From Kiritimatiellia bacterium (lineage in GTDB: Bacteria; Verrucomicrobiota; Kiritimatiellia; RFP12; UBA1067), in NCBI GenBank assembly GCA_024405395.1, contig JAKSOW010000023.1, forward strand, positions 1 through 35,116: DNA of 35,116 bases. The letters are read 5' to 3'. The notes under the pieces were generated by a model. It ran no database searches and had not been told where the DNA came from. It worked only from the letters and a program-made list of their open reading frames with translations. The translations under genes were made by a program, and so were the position numbers. Below, piece by piece: positions 7,767-16,805 of this stretch; positions within the stretch are counted from its first letter, which is position 1; each line of letters opens with the position of its first letter.

Positions 7767-9122
7767 CTATTTCAGCTTCACATTGTCGAAGGTCACGTCT
7801 TCGACGTTCTCGATGCGGCTGAAGGACTTTGTGACCTTGCCCACGGCGACGTTCTCCAGGTGCAGTCCCTTCGGCGGCAGGCGCGGATCGCCCACGAGGA
7901 TGATGGCCTGCTTCGACGTGCCGCACGTGACGTCCTTCACATAGACGTTCTTGATTTCCGTGAGCTTGATTTCGTAGTCCGGGAACTTGGCCCACTCGTA
8001 GAGCACGTCCATGCCGATCGAGAACACCTCAGTGGAGGACTCGGCCTTGATGCGCTCGAACCAGATGTTCTCCACCACGCCGCCGCGGCGCTGGTTCGTC
8101 TTGATGTAGCAGAGGCGATTGGCGTGCTGCACCGAGCAGTCATGCACGTAGATGTTCTTCACGCCGCCGGAGATCTCGCTGCCCACGCCCAGGAGCGTGT
8201 GCGCGTCCTCCAGATGGCAGTCGCGGAAGACGACGTTCTCGGTGGGCGCCGCAACGCTAAAAGCGACGCGGTTACGCCCGCTCTTGATCACGAACGAATC
8301 GTCGCCCTGGTCGAAACGGCACTTCTCGACGAGCACGTCCTTGGACATCTCGATGTCGATGCCGTCGTTGTTGTTGCCGTGGGCGTAGACGTCCAGACCC
8401 CGCACCACCACGTTCTGCGAATGGTAGACGTGCAGCGTCCAGAACGGCGACTGGCGCAGCTTGAAGCCCTCCATCTTGACGTTGCGGCAGCGGTTGAACT
8501 GCACAAAGTGCGGACGCGTGTTGGCTTTCTCCTTCTTCCAGATCTGGCGCTTCTCCACGGGATAGTCCGTGGCACCCCAGTCGTAGAGCTGACGGCGCGC
8601 GGCGCGGATGCCGTTGTCCTGCGGCACCCAGGGATACCAGAAGGACTGCTTCCATTCGCCCTCGAAGCCGCGGATCATGCCCGGCCCGGTGATGGCGACG
8701 TTCTCGCACTCAAGGGCGTAGATGAGCGGACAGTAGTTCCAGCACTCCATGCCCTCCCAGCTCGTGAACACGGCCGGCAGATAGTCCTCGGGGTTCTGGG
8801 TGAAGACGACTTCAGCGCCCTCGCTGAGGTGCAGATCGCAGTTGCTCTTGAAACGAATGGCGCCTGTGGTCCACTTGCCGGCCGGCACCACCACATGCCC
8901 GCCGCCTGCGGCATTGCAGGCAGCCATAGCCTTGGCGAACGCCTCCGTGCACTTGGAACCGTCCGGCTTGGCGCCATAATCCGTAATCGGGAAATTCGCG
9001 GCGGGATAGACATACTCGCGCACGGTCAGGGGGAACGGCTTCTCCTGAACGACGAGTTCCTTGTACTCGGCCAGGCAGGCAAATGCCAGCGCACCCGCCA
9101 GACAGCAGACAATCTTCTTCAT
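7767..9122 (-). CDS. Secreted GH28 family polygalacturonase-like glycoside hydrolase
   Basis: This is a 451-residue protein with a Sec signal peptide (MKKIVCCLAGALAFACLA) followed by a right-handed beta-helix of the GH28 type. Recognisable parts are the family entry motif FPITDYGAKPDGSKCTEAF and the catalytic region NNNDGIDIE (about residue 250). DQGDDSFVIKSG (about 271), GVGSEISGG (about 313, replacing the fungal GHG) and CYIKTNQRRGG (about 339) follow. The two Asp-containing motifs carry the expected acid residues. GH28 enzymes hydrolyse galacturonan, rhamnogalacturonan or xylogalacturonan. Length and the GSE variant match bacterial exo-acting members. The gene starts 10 bp after the def stop codon, so it is probably translated from the def transcript. 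Confidence 0.9.
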   Translation of the reverse strand: MKKIVCCLAGALAFACLAEYKELVVQEKPFPLTVREYVYPAANFPITDYGAKPDGSKCTEAFAKAMAACNAAGGGHVVVPAGKWTTGAIRFKSNCDLHLSEGAEVVFTQNPEDYLPAVFTSWEGMECWNYCPLIYALECENVAITGPGMIRGFEGEWKQSFWYPWVPQDNGIRAARRQLYDWGATDYPVEKRQIWKKEKANTRPHFVQFNRCRNVKMEGFKLRQSPFWTLHVYHSQNVVVRGLDVYAHGNNNDGIDIEMSKDVLVEKCRFDQGDDSFVIKSGRNRVAFSVAAPTENVVFRDCHLEDAHTLLGVGSEISGGVKNIYVHDCSVQHANRLCYIKTNQRRGGVVENIWFERIKAESSTEVFSIGMDVLYEWAKFPDYEIKLTEIKNVYVKDVTCGTSKQAIILVGDPRLPPKGLHLENVAVGKVTKSFSRIENVEDVTFDNVKLK

Positions 9123-9132
9123 CTTCGCTCCT

Positions 9133-9690
9133 TTACGCCTTCTTGGCGGCTTTTTCGGTCTTTTCCTTCAGGGCCTGGATCTTCTTCTCGATCTTCGCCC
9201 GATCGGCCTCTTCCAGCAAGTCCACATAGAGGACGCCCTTCAGGTGGTCCGTCTCATGCTGCACGGCACGCGCCAGGAAACCCCTCACCGTGATGATCTG
9301 CGGCACGCCCTTCTCGTCCATGTACTGGGCCGTCACTTCGGCCGCGCGCTTCAGGGGCGCGCCCATGTTCGGGAAACTGAGGCAGCCCTCACGCCCCTCC
9401 TGCTCGCCCTCCAGCTTGAGGATCTGAGGGTTGAACATCACCAGAGGCATCTCCACGCGGGCGTTGAATTCGCGCGTTTCGTCGTCGTCCTCGCAGTCCA
9501 ACGGCACGTCAATGACGCAAAGCGCCTCCGTGCGCCCCACCTGCTCGGCCGCCAAACCGACCCCGCGGGCCTTGTGCATCGTGTCAATCATATCGGCGGC
9601 CAATTCCACCAATTTGGGTGTAACCTGCGGCACAGGCGTGGCCTTCTCGCGAAGGACTTTCTCGCCGTATTTCGTAATCTTGAGAATCAT
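9133..9690 (-). CDS. def: Peptide deformylase
   Basis: This 185-residue cytoplasmic metalloenzyme removes the formyl group from nascent protein N termini. All three deformylase motifs are present: GVGLAAEQVG, EGCLSFP with the metal-binding Cys, and QHETDHLKG with the two His ligands and catalytic Glu. An acidic insertion DCEDDDETREFNARVEMP lies between motifs 1 and 2, and the C terminus is lysine-rich (KEKTEKAAKKA). There is no clear Shine-Dalgarno before the ATG, although a strong promoter lies upstream. It is the first gene of the minus-strand cluster, with only 10 bp to the GH28 gene. A housekeeping gene at the head of a glycan-degradation run is unusual; def is more often beside fmt. Confidence 0.96.
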   Translation of the reverse strand: MILKITKYGEKVLREKATPVPQVTPKLVELAADMIDTMHKARGVGLAAEQVGRTEALCVIDVPLDCEDDDETREFNARVEMPLVMFNPQILKLEGEQEGREGCLSFPNMGAPLKRAAEVTAQYMDEKGVPQIITVRGFLARAVQHETDHLKGVLYVDLLEEADRAKIEKKIQALKEKTEKAAKKA

Positions 9691-9729
9691 GGCAGATGAT
9701 GTTTAATCGACAAAGTGATTTTGGGCGCT

Positions 9730-9759
9730 ATTCTACCAAAAAACCTTTGCCGCTGTCAA
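9730..9759 (-). promoter_or_regulatory. Near-consensus sigma70 promoter upstream of def
   Basis: On the minus strand TTGACA (9754-9759, perfect) is followed after 18 bases by TAGAAT (9730-9735, five of six). The -10 lies 39 bases before the def ATG. It is the best promoter match in the window and sits in the 144-bp gap between the divergent def and 811-residue protein genes. Confidence 0.75.
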
Positions 9760-9834
9760 TCGCCGTCCCCTTTCGCAGTTAAAGATGCCGACTGCTTGTT
9801 TCAGGCAGGCGATTTTGCTACAATTGAGGCAGTT

Positions 9835-12270
9835 ATGAAACGCACTAAAGCCATTCTTCTGTCTTTATCGATGGTCCTTGCCGCCACTTCCCATGGGAAT
9901 CTGACCCATCCCGAGACGTCCGAGGAAGCTCAGGCCATGGGCTACGTCACCCTGACGAAGTCGGACGCGGCCAGCGACAATTCCTTCGCCACCGCCGGCA
10001 ATTGGTCCTACGCGGCGGCTCCAGACCCGGCCTCAAACTATTTTGTCGCCGCCAACCAGGTGCTCAATCACGTCCATAACACAGCCCACACGGAATGGAA
10101 CGACTGGACAGGGGGCCGCCTGGTGCTGGGCGGAACCTTGCGCACCAACACCGGACACGGCAACCAATATGGCCTGCTCATCCCAGATCTCGTTCTGCTG
10201 CGTGGCAGCGAGATCTGCACAGATGCCTACGGCCCCTTCTGTGCCCGTAATGGCAAGATCACCCATGTCACCGTGGCCTCATCCGCAGACGCGCCTGCCT
10301 GGCTGACCTTCAATTATGCCGACCCCGGCACGCCAGCCTGGCGCGAATGCGAACTCTCCGCCGTTTTCTACGGCGATTCCGCCAGCTGGCTCAGCATCCT
10401 GCGTCCTCATGTCAGTTATCGCGGCAGCACCCTGAACTACGGCTACAAGATGTTTACGACCAACAGCAAGTCCTTCGAGGACTATGCTGGCACCTTATGC
10501 ATTACAGGCGACAACACCATCGTCTCGCTGGAGAACGCAACAGGCATCACCATGCCGGGCACCTTGCGCATTGACGGGGGCGAACTCTGGCTCTACCGCA
10601 ACCCGACGCTGTATAGCGCCCCCCGCCAATCTGCCACTGTGGGAGGCTTCGAGATGGTCGGCGGCATCCTGCGCTTCGCCGGCAACGCCGCGACTGGTGT
10701 GCCTTTCCCCATGATCAACGTCACCAATGCCTTCTCCCTGGCACCAGGCAGCACGCTGTGCCTCACCGCTGACGTAAACCGTACCCTACGCGGCATTTCC
10801 CCGGACAATCCCAATGGCCGCACCAACGCCCAGCTCTTCAACGTCCCCGAGACTGCTGACGCAGACCTCAGCCAGGTAAACCTCGTCGGCGTCGACGGGA
10901 ATCTGCCCTACGACCTTATTCTTGGGTACGACTCCAACGGCAATGGCACCAAAAGCGTGAGCCTGCTTACGCCAACCCTGGTGATGATGACAAACGCCAA
11001 TGTGGAGACGACAGGCTATCCTGCTGGCGCCACGGAATACGGCGCCTTCAATGGGGGCCACCCAGGCGATTTCTCCAATCTGGAGGACCCCGTCCTCACG
11101 CCCGACACGGCATACAACTACTATTGCACGCAGCGTTTCTGCAATTTCGCCGACATCAACCTGCCGCAGGCCACCATCACGATTGCCGCCGGCGGCTCCT
11201 GGAAAGGCGGCAACGCCATCAAGACCCGCAAGTTCAACTTCCATGCTCAAAATCCATCCTCCAACGTGGGGCTGGGGATGTGGTCCGGAACTTCCCAACG
11301 CTATCTCCGCCCTGAAGAGCTGGGGCTCTATGGCAAGGGAACCGTCAACTTCTACATGAACGGCAATCTCCATCTGCACATCGAAGCACCCATCGTAAGC
11401 AAAACCACCACCCTGATGCTCCACGACAACAAGCGCTACACAGGCGCTATCGACCTTTGCCGCCCCAGTCCCGATTTCCACGCCAAGCTGATCATCAGGC
11501 AGAACGAAGTGGCGACCGATGACACAAAGCGCTTCGCCTTCCGCACCCATTTGGGCGATGCGCGCTGTTGGGGCGGCTCCTACACGGCCACAGCCGATGG
11601 CCATGACGCCATCACCCTGCAGAATTATCCGCTCGTCTGCGTAACCAATTCCGTCACTTTTGACGATCCCTCTCGTGGCATGCTCATCGACCTGGGCGCG
11701 AAATTCGACGTCACCGGCGGGCATTTCCTCTGCCTGGCCAATCCGGTCACCTATCGTGGGTTGCTCGTGAAGTCAGGCGAAGGCACCCTGGAACTGGCGG
11801 GGTCAGCCCGTTTCGGCGATGGCGCAGGCAGCACTCTTCCCGTAGCCAACCAGAATCTTCTTCAGATCGACGCCGGCACACTGGCCATAACGACGCCAGA
11901 AGCGGCCAATGGCCTTGCCATCACGCTTGCCGAGGGCGCCAGCCTGCTGATCGACCCCAGTTCCGAGACGGCGCGTGCGGGGACGGGCGCCATGCTCACG
12001 AAGTGGGATACGCCACTCGCCACCACGGCGCCTGACGGCAAGATTGCGGTTTCGATTCGGGCCGAGTCCCAGACGGCAGTCTCGTTTACGGCACCCATCT
12101 GCACCGTCTCTGCCGAGGCGGCCACGGTCTTGTCGGCAGACAGTTTCCGACTGGGAGACGTTCCGGGCTACAAATGCCCCGGCGTGACCACGTCCACGGA
12201 TGCCGAGACCGGAAATGTCACCTTCTCGGCCACGTTCCATCGTCGAGGCCTAACCGTGTTCTGGCTCTAA
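9835..12270 (+). CDS. Large exported PATR-like beta-repeat protein (811 aa)
   Basis: ATG 9835 is chosen over an earlier in-frame ATG at 9715 because GAGG sits 5-6 bases upstream and a Sec signal (MKRTKAILLSLSMVLAA) begins there. The 811-residue product is low in Lys and rich in Thr, Asn, Gly and Ala. It has an xNW-type module start (FATAGNWSYAAAPDP, near residue 60) and strand-turn units such as YAGTLCITGDN and MPGTLRIDGGELWLY. A clear autotransporter-associated strand repeat, LLVKSGEGTLELAG, lies at about residue 642. The last 170 residues align with those of the 797-residue protein encoded at 21533-23926, ending in RRGLTVFWL. No enzyme motif or C-terminal beta-barrel translocator is seen. 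It is likely a surface beta-helix protein; the function is unknown. The next gene begins 19 bp downstream. Confidence 0.8.
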   Translation: MKRTKAILLSLSMVLAATSHGNLTHPETSEEAQAMGYVTLTKSDAASDNSFATAGNWSYAAAPDPASNYFVAANQVLNHVHNTAHTEWNDWTGGRLVLGGTLRTNTGHGNQYGLLIPDLVLLRGSEICTDAYGPFCARNGKITHVTVASSADAPAWLTFNYADPGTPAWRECELSAVFYGDSASWLSILRPHVSYRGSTLNYGYKMFTTNSKSFEDYAGTLCITGDNTIVSLENATGITMPGTLRIDGGELWLYRNPTLYSAPRQSATVGGFEMVGGILRFAGNAATGVPFPMINVTNAFSLAPGSTLCLTADVNRTLRGISPDNPNGRTNAQLFNVPETADADLSQVNLVGVDGNLPYDLILGYDSNGNGTKSVSLLTPTLVMMTNANVETTGYPAGATEYGAFNGGHPGDFSNLEDPVLTPDTAYNYYCTQRFCNFADINLPQATITIAAGGSWKGGNAIKTRKFNFHAQNPSSNVGLGMWSGTSQRYLRPEELGLYGKGTVNFYMNGNLHLHIEAPIVSKTTTLMLHDNKRYTGAIDLCRPSPDFHAKLIIRQNEVATDDTKRFAFRTHLGDARCWGGSYTATADGHDAITLQNYPLVCVTNSVTFDDPSRGMLIDLGAKFDVTGGHFLCLANPVTYRGLLVKSGEGTLELAGSARFGDGAGSTLPVANQNLLQIDAGTLAITTPEAANGLAITLAEGASLLIDPSSETARAGTGAMLTKWDTPLATTAPDGKIAVSIRAESQTAVSFTAPICTVSAEAATVLSADSFRLGDVPGYKCPGVTTSTDAETGNVTFSATFHRRGLTVFWL

Positions 12271-12289
12271 CCCCCATTCCCATACTGCC

Positions 12290-15200
12290 ATGAGTATCTA
12301 TTCACGCACCCTGCTTCTCGGATTTGGTACGATCCTGACACTTTCGGCGGCCGACGTGCCTTGGGCCACAGATGGCGTAGCTTCATTTGGGTCCGATCTC
12401 ACCACACCCATCACTTGCCATGTGCCGGACACGGGGCTGACCCTTTCGCGCATATTCTCCCAGGCCGAAATCCCAATCTCATTTACGGGATCGGGGGTCC
12501 TCACGCTCACGGCCGGCGGCACCGCCACTCCGCCCATCGCGTACGAGCCCGTAAATTATGGCTCCAACTGCCTGCTGTTCAGCATCCCCATCGTCCTTAC
12601 CGGGGAAGAATCCCCCGACTGTGGCGTACCGCTGCTCTATCTCGGGGGCTGCACCTTCTCCAACGCGCTCACCCTCGTCGCCAACACAAAGGCTCTGTCG
12701 ATCCAGCGCAGAAGAGCCAGTGCCCTCACCCTGCGTTCACCCCTGGCGATTGTGGATTTCACGCGCGCAGACGATTTGGAAATTGGCAAGGCGGCCACGG
12801 ATTACAACGGCGTCAGCGTTTCCATTGGATCTGGCGCCAGCCTGCGCGCCTCACGTACCACGCTCGCCAAGGGCAGTTCGTTGACCCTTCTCAACTCGAC
12901 GCCGCCGACAAGTTTCGTGGCAACCAACAGGGCAACGGGTGGATACGCCGATTTTCTCATGCCCGACGACAGTTATGAAAGCGGCGGAAACGCCATATAC
13001 GCCAAGTTGACGATCCAGGGCGGCCAGTTCTCCTGCCGCCGGCTTGTGCAGGGCGCCAACAACGGCGCACAGATCGTGCTCTCGGGCGGCACGCTCAACG
13101 CCAGCGAAGGAATAGCGCTCAACGCCACAAACGGTGCCGCCATGACCATCCGCGGCGGCACCATCCATACACCAGACTTCAACTCGCGCGGCACGGCGGC
13201 AGCCATATTCGCCAATAACGCCACATTGAACGTCTCCGGCTTCACCACGGAGGTGGGGCGCATTGACGTTGCCGCCGGCCGGACCCTGTCCGTCACAGGT
13301 CCGGGCGCCATCGCCTTTCGGCAGGGAGGGACCATCCCCCGACTCGCGCTGAGCGCCGATTCAGCCCTCTGTTTCCTGGAGGCGGCGCCCGATGTCCCGC
13401 CCCTTGTCCTGGGAGCCCTTGAGCTGCCTGCCCAGAAAAGGATTCCGCTGCGCGTGACCAACCGCATGCTCTCGGGCCGGACCACCCTGGCAATCGGCAT
13501 CACCGCCGAGCATCTCGCCAAGATGGATCCTGTCCTGCCCACTTGCGCACGCCTCGTCCTGGAGGGTGACAGGCTAGACCTTCTGATCGACGGCGCGGAT
13601 CTGTCCCAGCCCGCCAGGGCCATGTGGATTGGGCAAGGTAACCATGCTGACCTCCGTGACCCTGCAAACTGGCGTTGCTGGAATGCAAACGATGAGATCA
13701 TGTCGTCGGCTGCGCCCACATCGGCCACAGCGCTCGACACGATTACGGGACGGACCAACTTCAACTACCCGGAAAGTTCCGGCATCCACTATCCGGACGG
13801 CTTGCTGACGGGAGACATCACGCTCTCGGCCGACTGCGACTGGCGCGGGCTTGACACGCGCGCCTTTTCCGCCGACCTGGTGGTGAACACCGCAGGCCAC
13901 CTCCTCCATCTTCCCCAAATGCCCTTCCCGCTGACGGGAACCGACATCAAGCCGTGCCGCGAAGTCCGGTACGAGGCTTTCGGTGCGCGCGGCGACGGCT
14001 TCACCGACGACCAGCCGGCGCTAGTCAAAGCCCATGTCTTCGCCAATGCGCAGGGATGGGGTGTGCGGGCCCGCAATGACGCCGTCTACTATATTGGCGG
14101 TGGCTCCGACACCATTGTCGTGAAGACGGATGTTGACTTCGGCACCGCCCAGTTCATCATTGACGACAGAAACGTGCAAGACCACGATGCCCACATCTTC
14201 AGCGTGCCATCGACCGACTCGTACAAGATAACCGGCCTCTCAACACTCTCGCGCGGCCAAAACAACCTGGGCCGGACTTTTGCCGACCCCTGCCTGGTGG
14301 TCATTGAGGACAAGACGACGCGCAGGTACATTCGCTCAGGCGGAAATGCAAATGACGGAACCGCCCAGCAGGAAGTGATCTATGTGGACCGCAATGGCAA
14401 TGTCGATCCGCGTACGCCCATTCTCTGGAACTACACGAACATCACCGCCTGTACCGCATACCCCATTCCCAAACGGCGGCTGACGATTGCGGGCGGCAAA
14501 TTCGTCACCTACGCCAATCAAGACGACTCCGCGGCCTATTATCAGCGCAACATCAGCGTCTCGCGCTCGAATGTACTCATCCGCGATCTGGAACATCTTG
14601 TGGTGGAGCCCCCTGCGGTTCCCTGCGCCCCCTATTCGGGGTTCCTAACGGTTTCCGGGGCGGCAGATGTGACGGTGCGGGATTCGGTTTTCTGTGGCCA
14701 CCGCCGCACCGTACAGGGCACATACGACCTTAGTGCCACACGGGCCATCCGACTGGCTTTCAGGAACTGCCGCCAATCCAACAGCATAACCGACACGACT
14801 CTCTGGGGGATCTTCGGCTCCAATTTCTGTAAGGACACGCTCTTCGATGGCTGTTCATTCTCGCGCTTCGATGCGCATCAGGGCGTCTGTCATGCCACCA
14901 TCCGCAACTGCCGGCTCTACAGCATCAATGCCATTGGCTTTGGAACCCTGCTGGTGGAGAACACGACGGTTCACTCCCGCGACTTCTTCAACTTGCGCTA
15001 TGACTACGGCAGCACCTGGGAGGGCGAATTCATTGTGCGCAACTGCACCTTCGCGCCGACCGTCGCTGGCCAAAAGTCTTTTGTCTACTGCACCAACGAC
15101 GGCAGTCATGACTATGGCTACTCCTGCGCCATGCCCAAACGCATCCTTGTTGACGGACTCCACATTGCCGACACCGCCACCTCCGGTAAGTTGTATTGCT

Positions 15201-16798
15201 TCAGCGACCCTGCCACCAACGCCACGAGTGCGGCCTATGTGTGGGATAATCCCTACGCGCTCACCGAACGCGTCTATCTTCACAATGTCACCAGCGATTC
15301 CGGGCGCACGCTCCAGGACAACGTAAGCCCCAACACCTGGCTCTTCAGGAATGTGGTCTTCGAGACGGACCTGCCGCCCACCCCCTCCCTCGTCATGGAC
15401 GAGCCCCAACTTGGCTGGAACCTGACCAACGCCAACATCAGAATTGAACTGGACCACCTCCCCGTGTCTTCTCCTGCACAGTACCTTGCGTTGACCATAC
15501 GCGATGCGGCCGGAGATGTCGTTGCCGCCCATACACAAATGGCAGACCACGCCGGGGCCTATGACATCCAAGTGGCGCTGCCTGCCGCCGGTGCGCACTA
15601 TACCTACTCGGCCACCTTGCAGGATGGCCCTTTTCTGACAACTGCATCCATCACACGCGAAACCTTCGCCGGGTCTGCCGCCCCGGACATTTGGTTCCAG
15701 GCCAATGTCGAGGGGAATCGTCCCACTGGCGTCAATGGCACCTGGCGTCACACGCCCGGCAACAACCGTCCTGATGGCACCTATGACGTGATCGGTGGGG
15801 CCGATTTCACCCTTTCGGACACCACAGCCGGCTCAAACCGCACGGTGTCCACGGAAGTACTCTATCCGGTCGAGGAACTGTCACTCCGTGATGGTGGACA
15901 AATCCCCCAAGAATCCCTTGTCGGAATCTGTGCCGCCTCGTCGGAAACAGACGGCGCCTATTGGTGCGGCATGCGAATGGGGCCTTCGGGAGAACGGGAA
16001 TGGCTGCCCCTGACTGGCGACACACCCAAAGTTGGAGAAACCTATCACATTCGCACGGAGATTGACTTCCTGGCCACACCTCCTGTTGCTCGTTATGGCG
16101 TACGCCTCGTGGGGGAAACGGCCTACAGGGTCCTCACGGACGATGCGGGAACCGCCTGGCACCCCGTAGGCGAGCCCCAGGCCCAGACGTTGCGCGAAAT
16201 CCGCCTGCTTGGCCACGGAGCCGTCGGCGCGATCACCGGTACCATTGCAGATGGCGCCGTTGCCGAAGTCCGTGGCGTACGTTATGACAGCCTCAACGAA
16301 GCGCTTGCCGCCGCAAAGGGCGAAACCGTGACCTTGCTGGCCGATGTTGCCTTCACGCCAGATGCCGCCACGGGCGAGATGACGGTGAATCTTGCGGGAC
16401 ATCGGCTTATCTGGCAGGAAAACAGGGGTTTCACCTTCACAGGCAACGCCAGCTCGGGACGTTTCAGGGCCTCGCCAACGGCCAGCAACGGCACCACGGC
16501 CAATGGTTTGGGCGGCTACGCCAGCTACGTCCTCGGCCTGAACGCCGATGAGCCAGACGCACAACCCCGGCTGACACTTTCAAACGACCAAGGGAACATC
16601 TTGCTGGAGCTTACGCCTGTCCCACCCGGCGGAACAGGTGTGCCCATCCGCTATCGTCTCATGTCCAGCGACACCCTGGACTTCCCTGAAGACAGGACCG
16701 AATTCAGCACGTGGACAAGCGTCCCCGCCTTTTCGGTCACGCCGACACAGGGACAGCGTTTCTACCGCCTGCAGTTGGATCTGGCAAGGCCTGAGTGA
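12290..16798 (+). CDS. Giant exported beta-helix protein with pectate-lyase-3-like domain (1502 aa)
   Basis: This is a 1502-residue product with a signal peptide (MSIYSRTLLLGFGTILTLSA). No good Shine-Dalgarno precedes ATG 12290, so translation may be coupled to the gene 19 bp upstream. Residues about 200-450 hold Gly/Thr-rich beta-helix coils, for example IVLSGGTLNAS and MTIRGGTIHTPDF. A W-x(n)-NW module (MWIGQGNHADLRDPANW) follows near residue 450. From about residue 560 a pectate-lyase-3 type helix starts with VRYEAFGARGDGFTDDQPAL and runs to about 950. Then come Ig-like and LamG-like segments, a strand module with VRYDSLNEALAAAKGETVTL, and a C-terminal module YASYVLGLNADEPD ending in RFYRLQLDLARPE. 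Pectate-lyase-3 folds occur in carbohydrate-active enzymes and adhesins, and no catalytic site can be assigned. Its role is probably surface glycan binding or cleavage. Confidence 0.8.
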   Translation: MSIYSRTLLLGFGTILTLSAADVPWATDGVASFGSDLTTPITCHVPDTGLTLSRIFSQAEIPISFTGSGVLTLTAGGTATPPIAYEPVNYGSNCLLFSIPIVLTGEESPDCGVPLLYLGGCTFSNALTLVANTKALSIQRRRASALTLRSPLAIVDFTRADDLEIGKAATDYNGVSVSIGSGASLRASRTTLAKGSSLTLLNSTPPTSFVATNRATGGYADFLMPDDSYESGGNAIYAKLTIQGGQFSCRRLVQGANNGAQIVLSGGTLNASEGIALNATNGAAMTIRGGTIHTPDFNSRGTAAAIFANNATLNVSGFTTEVGRIDVAAGRTLSVTGPGAIAFRQGGTIPRLALSADSALCFLEAAPDVPPLVLGALELPAQKRIPLRVTNRMLSGRTTLAIGITAEHLAKMDPVLPTCARLVLEGDRLDLLIDGADLSQPARAMWIGQGNHADLRDPANWRCWNANDEIMSSAAPTSATALDTITGRTNFNYPESSGIHYPDGLLTGDITLSADCDWRGLDTRAFSADLVVNTAGHLLHLPQMPFPLTGTDIKPCREVRYEAFGARGDGFTDDQPALVKAHVFANAQGWGVRARNDAVYYIGGGSDTIVVKTDVDFGTAQFIIDDRNVQDHDAHIFSVPSTDSYKITGLSTLSRGQNNLGRTFADPCLVVIEDKTTRRYIRSGGNANDGTAQQEVIYVDRNGNVDPRTPILWNYTNITACTAYPIPKRRLTIAGGKFVTYANQDDSAAYYQRNISVSRSNVLIRDLEHLVVEPPAVPCAPYSGFLTVSGAADVTVRDSVFCGHRRTVQGTYDLSATRAIRLAFRNCRQSNSITDTTLWGIFGSNFCKDTLFDGCSFSRFDAHQGVCHATIRNCRLYSINAIGFGTLLVENTTVHSRDFFNLRYDYGSTWEGEFIVRNCTFAPTVAGQKSFVYCTNDGSHDYGYSCAMPKRILVDGLHIADTATSGKLYCFSDPATNATSAAYVWDNPYALTERVYLHNVTSDSGRTLQDNVSPNTWLFRNVVFETDLPPTPSLVMDEPQLGWNLTNANIRIELDHLPVSSPAQYLALTIRDAAGDVVAAHTQMADHAGAYDIQVALPAAGAHYTYSATLQDGPFLTTASITRETFAGSAAPDIWFQANVEGNRPTGVNGTWRHTPGNNRPDGTYDVIGGADFTLSDTTAGSNRTVSTEVLYPVEELSLRDGGQIPQESLVGICAASSETDGAYWCGMRMGPSGEREWLPLTGDTPKVGETYHIRTEIDFLATPPVARYGVRLVGETAYRVLTDDAGTAWHPVGEPQAQTLREIRLLGHGAVGAITGTIADGAVAEVRGVRYDSLNEALAAAKGETVTLLADVAFTPDAATGEMTVNLAGHRLIWQENRGFTFTGNASSGRFRASPTASNGTTANGLGGYASYVLGLNADEPDAQPRLTLSNDQGNILLELTPVPPGGTGVPIRYRLMSSDTLDFPEDRTEFSTWTSVPAFSVTPTQGQRFYRLQLDLARPE

Positions 16799-16805
16799 CC
16801 CCGGA

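Noticed and set aside
7750..7995. N-terminal extension of the GT2 frame
   Set aside because: It is a shadow of the GH28 coding sequence in another frame. The GT2 fold begins at ATG 7749.
9796..9824. TTGTTT-17-TACAAT promoter-like pair before the 811-residue protein gene
   Set aside because: Spacing is ideal, but the predicted start of transcription would be about 4 bases before the ATG and would exclude the GAGG ribosome site, so it is unlikely to be the main promoter.
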